A stretch of 64,000 bases of DNA from assembly GCF_003148665.1 (NCBI RefSeq), contig NZ_QGGQ01000005.1, forward strand, positions 62,001-126,000, given 5' to 3'. This DNA comes from Maribacter polysiphoniae. Its GTDB lineage: Bacteria > Bacteroidota > Bacteroidia > Flavobacteriales > Flavobacteriaceae. This document shows, piece by piece, positions 43,760 to 52,385 of the stretch. The translations under genes and the position numbers were made by a program. Under the pieces are notes generated by a model that did no database searches, was not told the DNA's origin, and saw nothing but the letters and a program-made list of their open reading frames with translations. The first letter of the stretch is position 1, and each line of letters begins with the position of its first letter.

Positions 43760-44534
43760 GATACTTAAATATAGTTTTTACGATTTAATGCGAAGTCGAT
43801 GGAGTTATGTGTACTTCCTTTTTTACTTGGCATTGGGTTTTGTTCTCCTTTTTTTGAACCAGGATCTTTCGAAGGCGGTCATCACCCTAATGAATGTGAT
43901 TATTGTTCTTGTACCCTTGATCAGTACGATTTTCGGGGTTATGTATTTTTATAACTCCAAGGAATTTACAGAACTGCTGTTGGCACAACCCTTAAAACGA
44001 ACCTCCATATTCTTGGGGCAGTATTTAGGTGTTGCGGGTTCCTTGACACTGAGTCTTGTTTTGGGACTGGGAGTTCCTTTTGTGCTCTACGGATTGTTCC
44101 GTAGCGATGCCATTTGGGACTTTTCATTACTCTTGATAACTGGGGCATTCTTGACCATGATATTTACGGCATTGGCATTTAATATAGCCCTGTCCAATGA
44201 AAATAAAATCAAGGGTTTCGGTTATGCCGTTCTCATGTGGTTGTTCTTGGCCGTTATCTATGATGGGTTGTTTTTGTTATCATTGATAATCTTTGAGGAA
44301 TACCCGTTGGATTCCTTTTCTTTGGTGGCTACCACCTTCAACCCGATCGATTTATCACGGACCCTGATTTTGTTGAAATTGGATATTTCGGCATTGTTGG
44401 GGTATACGGGAGCCGTGTTCAAATCCTATTTCGGTACCAATTTAGGGTTATTCGTTTCCTTGGGTATGCTGGTGTTATGGACAATTCTTCCCGTTTGGCG
44501 ATTGGCTTATAAATCGAAGAGAAAGGATTTTTAA
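43752..44534 (+). CDS. nosY: NosY, ABC transporter permease
   Basis: A 260-residue ABC-2-type permease with six predicted membrane helices and the coupling region YNSKEFTELLLAQPLKRTSIFLGQY. It is the membrane partner of NosF for NosZ maturation and the last canonical gene of the nos set. Confidence 0.92.
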   Translation: MLKILKYSFYDLMRSRWSYVYFLFYLALGFVLLFLNQDLSKAVITLMNVIIVLVPLISTIFGVMYFYNSKEFTELLLAQPLKRTSIFLGQYLGVAGSLTLSLVLGLGVPFVLYGLFRSDAIWDFSLLLITGAFLTMIFTALAFNIALSNENKIKGFGYAVLMWLFLAVIYDGLFLLSLIIFEEYPLDSFSLVATTFNPIDLSRTLILLKLDISALLGYTGAVFKSYFGTNLGLFVSLGMLVLWTILPVWRLAYKSKRKDF

Positions 44535-44566
44535 ACTACATTCGCTTCAAAGAAGTTGTTTGCAAA

Positions 44567-45772
44567 ATGAATCTTAAGAGGCATATAAACGTAGCGCTGG
44601 GTTATTTTATAATAGCAGCTTTTTTTGGGGTGGTATTACGGTCTTTCCACTCTTTTGAAATTCCCATCAATTATAAGTTCGTTGTGCACGGACATTCGCA
44701 TATTGCCCTGATGGGCTGGGTCTATATGGGTTTGACGACCCTGATTTATAAGTTGTTCTTGGCCAATAAGGCCCTTGAAGTAAAATATCGGCGTATCTTT
44801 TGGTTTACCCAATTGACCTTGGTAGGTATGTTGGTGACATTCCCTTTTCAGGGATATGCCCTTTTCTCCATTGTTTTTTCAACCTTGTTCCTATTGGCCT
44901 CGTATTGGTTTGTATGGTTTTTTTTAAAACATATCCCTGCGGAATACATACATACAAATTCATATCAGTGTATAAAGCTTGCCCTATGGTACATGGTATT
45001 GTCCAGTATAGGACCTTGGTGTTTGGGTATAATAATGAATACCTTGGGTGCAGGGTCTATTTGGTATCGATTGTCGATATATTTTTACCTGCATTTTCAA
45101 TATAATGGTTGGATGGTTCTTGCCCTTTTGGGATTGTTCATTTATGTGATCGAAGGAAAAGGGATAAAGGTGCCCCGGAAAACCTTTAGACAGTTTTTTT
45201 GGATGATCAACTTGGGTATCCTGGCCTCGTTCTTTCTCTCCACCTTGTGGACGAAGCCCAGCATGTTCCTATACGTTCTGGGAGGTATGGGTGCCGTGCT
45301 TCAAATTGGGGCTTTGGCCGTTCTTTTTGTATTTAGTAGGAAGGTTATGGGAGCTCTGACAAAAATCTTCAATCCATTGCAAAATAAAGTATTGATTACC
45401 ATTGGAGTGCTTTTGGCCCTCAAAATGTTCCTGCAATGGGTATCGGCATTTCCATATTTTGCACGTTTGGCGGCATCGATTACCGATTTTACCATAGGGT
45501 ATCTGCATTTGACATTTTTAGGTGTGGTGTCGATGGGCTTATTCCTGTTCCTTGATTATTTTAGGTTGTTGAAATTATCGGTAGGCGCTTTTGTCCTGTT
45601 TTTTATTGGATTTGTTCTTACTGAAGGGTTGATTTTCTATAAGGGTATCGCCTCTTGGTTGGGTTTTGGTATTTTTAAGGGGTATTATGGAAGTTTGGCC
45701 CTTGCGAGTTTACTGGTTTTTGTAAGTTTGGTTACCTTGCTTGTACGAAAAGGGCAAGGGGAATTGGAATGA
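44567..45772 (+). CDS. Polytopic membrane protein with His motifs, haem-copper/NnrS-like, unknown function
   Basis: A 401-residue protein with 10-12 membrane helices. Helix 2 starts with VHGHSHIALMGW (H41, H43, H45); other in-membrane His are H176 in YLHFQYNGWM and H314 in GYLHLTFLG. Histidines in or at helices with Gly-Trp neighbours recall haem-copper oxidase subunit I and NnrS, a haem- and copper-containing membrane protein linked to denitrification, but the full ligand set of neither is visible. It is 32 bp after nosY, so co-expression is likely. Confidence 0.6.
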   Translation: MNLKRHINVALGYFIIAAFFGVVLRSFHSFEIPINYKFVVHGHSHIALMGWVYMGLTTLIYKLFLANKALEVKYRRIFWFTQLTLVGMLVTFPFQGYALFSIVFSTLFLLASYWFVWFFLKHIPAEYIHTNSYQCIKLALWYMVLSSIGPWCLGIIMNTLGAGSIWYRLSIYFYLHFQYNGWMVLALLGLFIYVIEGKGIKVPRKTFRQFFWMINLGILASFFLSTLWTKPSMFLYVLGGMGAVLQIGALAVLFVFSRKVMGALTKIFNPLQNKVLITIGVLLALKMFLQWVSAFPYFARLAASITDFTIGYLHLTFLGVVSMGLFLFLDYFRLLKLSVGAFVLFFIGFVLTEGLIFYKGIASWLGFGIFKGYYGSLALASLLVFVSLVTLLVRKGQGELE

Positions 45773-45822
45773 TCTATTGAAGTTTCCAAACCCCATCATT
45801 ACTAACGATTATTTTAGTACGG

Positions 45823-46911
45823 ATGAATTCAACCGAGGCTATATTAAAAGAACGGATCAAGGAGCTTACATGTCTTCATGAAGTAACCTCGATCATTGTT
45901 AATTCGGATTACGATCAACTCCATATCTCACTCGAGGCCATTGCTTACTGCCTAAAAAAAGCCTGGCAATTCGATAAGGATGCGGAAGTCGAGATAAAGA
46001 GTGGTATATACCGGGTAAAGACAAAGGGATTCAGCCCCTTAATGGCTACCATAAAATCTGAAATCAAGGTCTTTAATAAGGTTGATGGCCATATTCTAGT
46101 TGGATATCCGGAGTATAAATATTCAAAATCCGATTTTCTGGAGGAGGAAGAGGTACTGTTGGATAATATTAGTCTGGCAGTGTCTAACCTATTGGAGCGA
46201 AAACAGATAAAGGATAGTGAGGAGAAGGTAAAGCGGCAGATGGAACGGACCGATAGGTTGCACATTTTGGGTGAGATTACCGCCGGTATTGCCCATGAGC
46301 TCAACACACCCTTGGCCAATATCTTGGGGTTCACCGAATTGCTAAAGGAAAGGATATCGGACAAGGAAGCCTCTCGGGACTTGCAGAAGATTGTTGACAA
46401 TACCATCTTTAGTCGCGAGATCGTAAAGAAATTGATGTTCTTCGCCTGCGAGATGCCACAAGAAATGGATGTAATTCAGCTAAACCCGATTATTGATAAC
46501 GTTTTACAGCTATTACGGCCTTCCTTAAAAGCAAAGAAAATACAATTGGTAAAGTCTTTAGATACTGCGGATATTCAACTAAGGGCCGATACGGTACAAT
46601 TGACCCAAGTACTTTTTAACCTTATTATGAATGCGGTATATTACTCTCCGGAGGGAGGGAAAATTACCGTTGAGGTGGAAGGAAACACAAAAAACAACAA
46701 AATCCATATTAAGGACGAAGGTCCAGGTATTGATCCTGGGATAGGGGATAAGATCTTTGAACCTTTTTTCACCACGAAACCGATTGGTGATGGTTCTGGT
46801 TTGGGGCTAAGTGTGGTACATGGTATTATCAGTAGTCACAAGGGAAGTATCACCCATAGGCAAAATCAACCCAAGGGTACTATATTCACCGTCAACTTTC
46901 CTAAATTGTAA
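45823..46911 (+). CDS. Soluble sensor histidine kinase
   Basis: A 362-residue kinase without membrane segments. Residues 1 to about 125 form a sensory domain of GAF-like size with a few Cys (17, 43). A coiled coil leads to the dimerisation helix with H158 in AGIAHELNTPLANI, then the ATPase domain (N box NLIMNAVYYSP, G1 DEGPGI, F/G2 FEPFFTTK...GSGLGLSVV). It is 2 bp before its response regulator. The signal is unknown; position after nos suggests a nitrogen-oxide, redox or metal cue. Confidence 0.9.
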   Translation: MNSTEAILKERIKELTCLHEVTSIIVNSDYDQLHISLEAIAYCLKKAWQFDKDAEVEIKSGIYRVKTKGFSPLMATIKSEIKVFNKVDGHILVGYPEYKYSKSDFLEEEEVLLDNISLAVSNLLERKQIKDSEEKVKRQMERTDRLHILGEITAGIAHELNTPLANILGFTELLKERISDKEASRDLQKIVDNTIFSREIVKKLMFFACEMPQEMDVIQLNPIIDNVLQLLRPSLKAKKIQLVKSLDTADIQLRADTVQLTQVLFNLIMNAVYYSPEGGKITVEVEGNTKNNKIHIKDEGPGIDPGIGDKIFEPFFTTKPIGDGSGLGLSVVHGIISSHKGSITHRQNQPKGTIFTVNFPKL

Positions 46912-46913
46912 CT

Positions 46914-48236
46914 ATGCTACACAAGGAGAATATTTTATTGGTCGATGATGATATCGATATTTTGGAGCTATTACAGCGCCATCTACAATCCATGGATTAT
47001 CATACCTATAAGGCTGTATCTGTAAAGGAGGCTTTGTATATTTTGAAAGATTCCTATATTGATTTGTTGATTACCGATATTCAGATGCCTGGGGTTGATG
47101 GCTTGGAGTTGTTGAAATTTGCCGATGAACATTATCCGGAAATGCCGAAATTGGTCATTACGGGGTATCCTTCCGTTTCTGGTGCTTTGGAGGTCATTAA
47201 AGCAGGCGCTACCGATTATTTGACCAAACCCTTTACCAAGGAGGAGCTCCGAAAAGCGGTGTTAAAGGCTTTTGAACAAGGCTCTAGGCGAAAAGATTCC
47301 AAGAAGACCATCAGTGCCAACCAAGATGGCTTGTACCCCGATATGGTGGGCAAATCCGAAACATACGGGAAAGTTACGGATATTATAGAAAGGGTAAAGG
47401 ACAATAAGGCTACGGTTCTGATCAAAGGGGAGAGTGGAACAGGAAAGGAATTGGTGGCAAGGGCTATCCATTATTCGGGTAAGTTCTCCCGGGCTCCTTT
47501 TATAGCGGTCAATTGTGGTGCGATTCCGGAAAATTTGCAGGAGTCGGAATTCTTCGGCTATGTTAAGGGGGCCTTCACAGGGGCCAATGAAAACCGGGAC
47601 GGATTCTTTCAGGCAGCCCAAGGGGGTACCTTGTTTTTGGACGAAATCGGAACGGCATCACTAGCGGTTCAAAGTAAATTATTACGGGCATTACAGGAAA
47701 AGGAAGTTTCTAAAGTAGGCGCCAGGAAAACAGAAAAGGTAGATATCCGTGTGATAGCCGCTACCAACTCCAATCTGCAGGAAGAAATTGAAAACAAGAG
47801 GTTCCGGGAAGATCTGTACTATCGATTGACCGTGGTTGAGATTGATGTGCCGCCATTGCGGAAAAGAAAATCGGACATACCGCTTTTGGTCGGGAAATTT
47901 ATAAGAAAATATGGCATCGAATACAAAGACCGGTTGTTGCGGATTTCACCAGATGCCCTTCAAATATTGAAAAGATACCCTTGGCCAGGCAATGTACGTG
48001 AACTTGAGAATGTCATTCAACGGGCCATCATTATGAGCGATGGTACTATAGATGTCGGTGACTTGCCAGATAAGTTGAAATTTCAAATTGACTTTCCCGA
48101 TTCCAATTTCCGTTCCCTTCATGAGATGGAGAAAGAGTATGTTCAAAAAGTGCTCAACCATACCCAGGGAAACAAGACTAAGGCGGCCGAAATTCTTCAG
48201 ATCGATCGCAAGACCTTGCGTGAGAAATTGAAATAA
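46914..48236 (+). CDS. Sigma54-dependent response regulator (NtrC family)
   Basis: A 440-residue regulator: receiver domain with phospho-acceptor Asp55 in LLITDIQMPG, AAA+ domain with Walker A GESGTGKE (172-179) and the sigma54-contact loop GAFTGA (219-224), and a C-terminal Fis-type helix-turn-helix (TQGNKTKAAEILQIDRKTLREKL). It activates sigma54 promoters with the upstream kinase. I found no clear sigma54 promoter (TGGCAC-N5-TTGCA) in nearby gaps, so its targets may lie elsewhere. Confidence 0.93.
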   Translation: MLHKENILLVDDDIDILELLQRHLQSMDYHTYKAVSVKEALYILKDSYIDLLITDIQMPGVDGLELLKFADEHYPEMPKLVITGYPSVSGALEVIKAGATDYLTKPFTKEELRKAVLKAFEQGSRRKDSKKTISANQDGLYPDMVGKSETYGKVTDIIERVKDNKATVLIKGESGTGKELVARAIHYSGKFSRAPFIAVNCGAIPENLQESEFFGYVKGAFTGANENRDGFFQAAQGGTLFLDEIGTASLAVQSKLLRALQEKEVSKVGARKTEKVDIRVIAATNSNLQEEIENKRFREDLYYRLTVVEIDVPPLRKRKSDIPLLVGKFIRKYGIEYKDRLLRISPDALQILKRYPWPGNVRELENVIQRAIIMSDGTIDVGDLPDKLKFQIDFPDSNFRSLHEMEKEYVQKVLNHTQGNKTKAAEILQIDRKTLREKLK

Positions 48237-48528
48237 CGTACTGGGTAAAAATTCCCCATCAGGGGTAAAACTCCCCGATTGTTTTTTGGGACCCTATTTT
48301 ATTTGTCTTTATAAGTCACATATATTCAGCAGGTTATGCTTAAGTCGGTCATCTGTTCATTCCTTGGGCATACCTTTTGCCCAATATGGGAAAACGGAAA
48401 TCGATGATGACCCAATTCTTTGTACAGGCTATTCGAAGGACAAGGGCCCATCTATTACAAAAGGGGAAATGGAAAGCCGTAAATGGTACTTCGGTCAGTA
48501 TGGACCGTGGGAACAATAAAGGGGGAAT

Positions 48529-49008
48529 ATGGAAGAAAAAATGAAATATGGAAGTCTGGTTTTTGAGAAGAAGGATTTTGTGATGATAAAGCGCTATGTG
48601 CAGTTGAATCACTATATCGAGGATTATGCCCATAAAGATGCATTGGAGGCTTTAGAGGAGAATATGTCAGACGCCCGGATATATGATTTGGAAGATATTC
48701 CGGAAGATGTTGTCAGGCTGTATTCGATTGTTACCGTGCGCAGCGAATTGGGGTGGTGTAAAACCTTCCAGTTGGTACTGCCCTCCGAAAAGGATATTGA
48801 AAAGGATAAATTATCCGTACAAAGTACGTTGGGTGCCTCTGTAATAGGTTTGTCAGAAGGAGATTGTATCAATTATGGTCTGCCTTCCAATATTATCAAA
48901 CTTAAAATAAAGAGGGTACAACAAAGCCCTAAACATTTTAAAGTGAATATTTCGGAAGAAGTATTCATGAACGTACTGCCTAAATATCCAAAGAATCAGT
49001 TCATATAG
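48529..49008 (+). CDS. GreA/GreB C-terminal-like (Rnk-type) protein, first copy
   Basis: A 159-residue protein resembling the C-terminal FKBP-like domain of GreA/GreB and Rnk: FQLVLPSEKDIEKDKLSVQSTLGASVIGLSEGDCINYGLPS. The acidic coiled-coil finger of true Gre factors is absent; the N-terminal helix is short. It probably binds RNA polymerase, but without the catalytic tip. The ATG at 48541 (MKYGSLVFEKKDF) matches the start of its paralogue at 51014 and may be the true start. The 292-bp gap upstream holds an unrecognised short frame and a GC-rich CCCC/GGGG repeat. Confidence 0.75.
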   Translation: MEEKMKYGSLVFEKKDFVMIKRYVQLNHYIEDYAHKDALEALEENMSDARIYDLEDIPEDVVRLYSIVTVRSELGWCKTFQLVLPSEKDIEKDKLSVQSTLGASVIGLSEGDCINYGLPSNIIKLKIKRVQQSPKHFKVNISEEVFMNVLPKYPKNQFI

Positions 49009-49316
49009 ATTGGTATGGTAGTTCAAATTGCGAAAAATGTCTTGCTGGTAACAAAATAGTCGTTACTGGGGTAAAAAATTAAATAGGGTACAATGCAGTT
49101 CAGGGTCAAACATAATGAAGGTCGCCAATTCTTAGGTAACCACAGGTTTATATCCAAGGACTTGGAAATTAATGCACAGTCATGTTGACGATGTTCAAAA
49201 TAGTTAGTTTGGTGGTGTTATCTATCCGGCTTTCCCGAAAGTGAATTTGTTTGGTTTTTATAGGGAGAGTCGGTTAGGTATTTCTGATATTAATAGGAGT
49301 TATAAATAGAATATAG

Positions 49317-49517
49317 ATGCGACAAAAATATAATAGAAGTATTTGCTCTACATGTCGGTTTATATCCTTTTGTGAATTGACAACGGACAAAAGTAATATT
49401 ACCTCGTGTAGTGATTATGAGCATTATTTGGATGAAGGAATAGCTTATGGTAAGCATAATAATGTTAATTTTAAAAGGAGTAAAAACCAAAGACAATTAG
49501 TTTTAAATAATAAGTAG
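49317..49517 (+). CDS. Small Cys-rich protein preceding glutamate dehydrogenase
   Basis: A 66-residue protein with four cysteines in the pattern C-x2-C-x5-C-x14-C (CSTCRFISFC then SCSDYEHYLD) followed by a basic tail. The spacing resembles small metal- or cluster-binding proteins. It ends immediately before the glutamate dehydrogenase ATG, so the two are coupled. No family name can be given. In the 308-bp gap upstream I see no FNR-like box and only weak promoter candidates. Confidence 0.6.
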   Translation: MRQKYNRSICSTCRFISFCELTTDKSNITSCSDYEHYLDEGIAYGKHNNVNFKRSKNQRQLVLNNK

Positions 49518-50810
49518 ATGATAACAAAAACGCCAAAGAATAAAAGGCAACAAAAACAGGGTATGTTGGACAACGTTATGCGACAGTTCAACCATGCCGC
49601 CGATATTATCGGCCTAAACGCCAATATCCGTAAAATATTGGAAGTGACCAATAACGAATTGGTCGTGCATTTTCCGGTCCGAATGGATAATGGGGAAGTA
49701 GAGGTTTTCACTGGGTATAGGGTGCAGCATAATAACGCGTTGGGTCCCTACAAAGGAGGATTGAGATATCACCCTACGGTTGATATTGATGCCGCCAGGG
49801 CTTTGGCCATGTGGATGACCTGGAAAACTTCTTTGGCAGGTCTGCCTTACGGTGGGGCCAAAGGGGGAATTCAATTGCTTCCTTCTAAATATAGCCAATC
49901 AGAACTGGAACGGATTACCCGTAGGTTTACTTATGCCTTGGGTGATAATATTGGGCCGGAGTTGGATATTCCTGCACCCGATGTAAATACGAATCCACAG
50001 GTAATGGCTTGGATATTGGATACGTATATGTCTACCAAATCGCCCAACGAGCGATCTAAGAACATGCATGTCGTTACCGGAAAACCTTTAGGTGTTGGAG
50101 GTTCAGAGGGAAGGGATAGGGCCACAGGATATGGTGTTTTCCTAAGTATCAGGTTTTGGGCCGAAAACAAGAAAGTCGACCTTAAAGGCAAGAAATTCAT
50201 CGTACAGGGTTTTGGTAACGTAGGGTATTGGACTGCTTATTTTCTTGAAAAGGAAGGAGCGATATTGACCGCTGTCCAAGATGCTTTTGGTAGTATCTAC
50301 AATGAGGATGGTATTTCGGTCGAAAAGCTATTGGAGTATTCCCAAGCCAATAAGGGTAGCATATTAGGCTTCGCGGATGCCCAAGCAATAGAGAACAAGG
50401 ATTTCTTTGGCTTGGATTGTGATATCTGCGTACCAGCCGCCTTGGGTAACCAAATAACTGCGGAAAATGCATCAAGTATAAAGGCGTACTTGATTGCTGA
50501 GGGGGCCAACGGGCCAACTGATGTAGAGGCAGAGAAGATCTTGTTGAAAAAAGGCATTGATATCATTCCCGATATATTATGTAATTCCGGGGGTGTTATC
50601 GGTAGTTATTATGAATGGCTCCAAAACAGGAACGGGGAGATCTGGCATCTGGAAGAGGTAATGGAAAAGCTGGAAAAGAAACTCCGGGGGTCGTTTAGCA
50701 AGGTGCTCAAAACATCCAAGGAAAGGGGTGTTGATATGAGGTCTGCTGCTTTTATCATTGCAATAGAAAGGTTGGAACAAGCGTATGAGCAACGCGGAAT
50801 TTTCCCATGA
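49518..50810 (+). CDS. gdhA: Glutamate dehydrogenase (Glu/Leu/Phe/Val family)
   Basis: A 430-residue hexameric-type dehydrogenase that interconverts glutamate and 2-oxoglutarate plus ammonia. The motif GLPYGGAKGG holds the catalytic Lys, PAPDVNTNPQVMAWI the catalytic Asp, and VQGFGNVGYWTAYFL is the dinucleotide-binding loop with an acidic/Gln region after it. Coenzyme preference is uncertain. It sits between two GreA/Rnk-like paralogues. Confidence 0.93.
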   Translation: MITKTPKNKRQQKQGMLDNVMRQFNHAADIIGLNANIRKILEVTNNELVVHFPVRMDNGEVEVFTGYRVQHNNALGPYKGGLRYHPTVDIDAARALAMWMTWKTSLAGLPYGGAKGGIQLLPSKYSQSELERITRRFTYALGDNIGPELDIPAPDVNTNPQVMAWILDTYMSTKSPNERSKNMHVVTGKPLGVGGSEGRDRATGYGVFLSIRFWAENKKVDLKGKKFIVQGFGNVGYWTAYFLEKEGAILTAVQDAFGSIYNEDGISVEKLLEYSQANKGSILGFADAQAIENKDFFGLDCDICVPAALGNQITAENASSIKAYLIAEGANGPTDVEAEKILLKKGIDIIPDILCNSGGVIGSYYEWLQNRNGEIWHLEEVMEKLEKKLRGSFSKVLKTSKERGVDMRSAAFIIAIERLEQAYEQRGIFP

Positions 50811-51013
50811 TACATCAACGGGAAAAAGAGTGTAAATAGATAGTCAATATCTTATTGTTTCCCCATGTGGGGAGTAGGCTCAGGGCGTTGACCATATTCC
50901 GAATAAGGATGATGGTTCAATCCTTGGGCCTTCTAACCCTATGTCTATTGGTAAATAATTGGGTTGCTCCCATTTTATCAATGGAGGTAGTCTAAAACTT
51001 AAATAAGGAAAAA

Positions 51014-51433
51014 ATGAAATACGGAAATTTAGTCATAGAAAAGAAGGAATATGTTCTGCTGAAAAAGCTAATGAATCTCTCGAGGTATTACAAGGATGTT
51101 ACCTTGGGAAAATCCATTAAAAAGTTGAATAGTGAGATGGAATCCGCAAAAATCTGCGACGAAAAGGATATGCCCAAGGATGTGATTCGCTTTAATAGTA
51201 CTATAACTATAGTTTCTGAAAAAGGATGGAATAAGGAATTCACTTTGGTCACACCCGCGGAAAGTGATGTTAAGCACGGAAGGATTTCGTTGTTGACACC
51301 TATGGGTTCTGCGGTTATTGGTTATGCGGAGGGTGATACCATAGTTTGGGAGTTTCCTTCGGGGGAACAGAACTTAACGATTGAGAAAGTGGAGCAGGGA
51401 AATCAAAAATTAAATGCTAGCATGGTATTATGA
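51014..51433 (+). CDS. GreA/GreB C-terminal-like (Rnk-type) protein, second copy
   Basis: A 139-residue paralogue of the product of 48529-49008, with the same opening (MKYGNLVIEKKEY), the shared ARIYDLEDIPEDVVR-like stretch (here AKICDEKDMPKDVIR) and the FKBP-like core LVTPAESDV...LTPMGSAVIGYAEGD. It lacks the Gre coiled-coil finger. Its stop overlaps the next small gene by 4 bp. Confidence 0.75.
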   Translation: MKYGNLVIEKKEYVLLKKLMNLSRYYKDVTLGKSIKKLNSEMESAKICDEKDMPKDVIRFNSTITIVSEKGWNKEFTLVTPAESDVKHGRISLLTPMGSAVIGYAEGDTIVWEFPSGEQNLTIEKVEQGNQKLNASMVL

Positions 51434-51819
51434 GCACGCGACTATTTTACGAACATGAGTCCGACAGCAGGATCATGTTCAAGAAGGATAAAAAGGAACT
51501 GGAGGGCTGGACAGAAAGTTTGGAGTATATCAACCAGGAATTGGATTTTCTCATAGATATTGAAAACCTCATGTTGAACGATGCCAATCTCTATACCCAA
51601 CTACTGGCCATGCGTCGTGAGAATACGTTGAAATCAGGCGCAATGTACCGTTATGAGACCGCGATGCGGAATGCGAAGGAATGCGATGACATGGCTTGTG
51701 ATGCCTTCTATCTGAATAATCATGAGAAGCATCGAAACCTATATCTTGAGCATCTTAGGAATTACAGGGCATTGAAAGGGAAGGTGCTTTCCAAAATACT
51801 TTTAAACGCCAAAAGATAA
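51430..51819 (+). CDS. Small coiled-coil protein, paralogue of the one at 617-1009
   Basis: A 129-residue all-helical protein, rich in Leu, Glu, Asn and Arg, without signal or membrane segments. It shares an N-terminal YEHES-type motif, a Trp in the first helix and a C-terminal H-x3-R...R-Y-x-x-LK helix with the coiled-coil protein near ftsH. It overlaps the GreA/Rnk-like gene by 4 bp, indicating coupled translation. Function is unknown. Confidence 0.65.
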   Translation: MSTRLFYEHESDSRIMFKKDKKELEGWTESLEYINQELDFLIDIENLMLNDANLYTQLLAMRRENTLKSGAMYRYETAMRNAKECDDMACDAFYLNNHEKHRNLYLEHLRNYRALKGKVLSKILLNAKR

Positions 51820-51908
51820 CTTTGGTATTGAGGGGTTACTATTATCTATTTCGTTGTCAATAGGATGAATTGACCTGCGCTTTAGTAAACAATAAGTTTA
51901 TCCGTCTT

Positions 51909-52370
51909 TTATTCCCAAAAGGGATCGTCTTGATTGTCTACGAAATCCTCATCTTTGTGAAATTCAGCAACCAAAGCTAGTTGGGCTTGGGTGGCGACCT
52001 TTTCAATGGCATTGAACAATTCACGTTCTTCAAAACGTATGTGTTGTTTTAAGGTTTCTTCGATGTGATGCAACGATAGTTCAATGTCATGGGAGCTTTC
52101 AAAAAGACCAACCAAGGCGCAGTGTTCGGCAATTGCCCTTTTTACCAGTTCATTTTGGTTGCCTAAAATGGGGAAAATGTATTTTTCCTCCACCTCAAAA
52201 TGGGGTATGAGGTGTGTTTTAAAGAACCAATCGGTGTACCGTTTCATTCTTTCAGGGGCGATGTCCTTGCTAAAGCCAGTCCGTAATTTATAACAAAGGA
52301 GTAAGCCGTGATGATGGTCACGACTTACCGGCATTAATGCCTTACTCCTTTTTATGGGTGATGTTTTCAT
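51909..52370 (-). CDS. Hemerythrin-like HHE domain protein
   Basis: A 153-residue four-helix protein with hemerythrin-type ligands: DHHHGLLL near residue 18, HFEVEEKYIFP near 57-67, EHCALV and a late RFEERELF. Such di-iron proteins bind oxygen or nitric oxide. It is 15 bp after ric in the same direction, so it likely belongs to the nitrosative-stress unit. Confidence 0.88.
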   Translation of the reverse strand: MKTSPIKRSKALMPVSRDHHHGLLLCYKLRTGFSKDIAPERMKRYTDWFFKTHLIPHFEVEEKYIFPILGNQNELVKRAIAEHCALVGLFESSHDIELSLHHIEETLKQHIRFEERELFNAIEKVATQAQLALVAEFHKDEDFVDNQDDPFWE

Positions 52371-52385
52371 TCTTTCGTATGGCCT

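Noticed and set aside
48286-48519. A 77-codon frame starting with TTG before the GreA-like gene
   Set aside because: No ATG until 17 residues from its end, no recognised family and no promoter evidence; the late part reads protein-like but is too weak to list.
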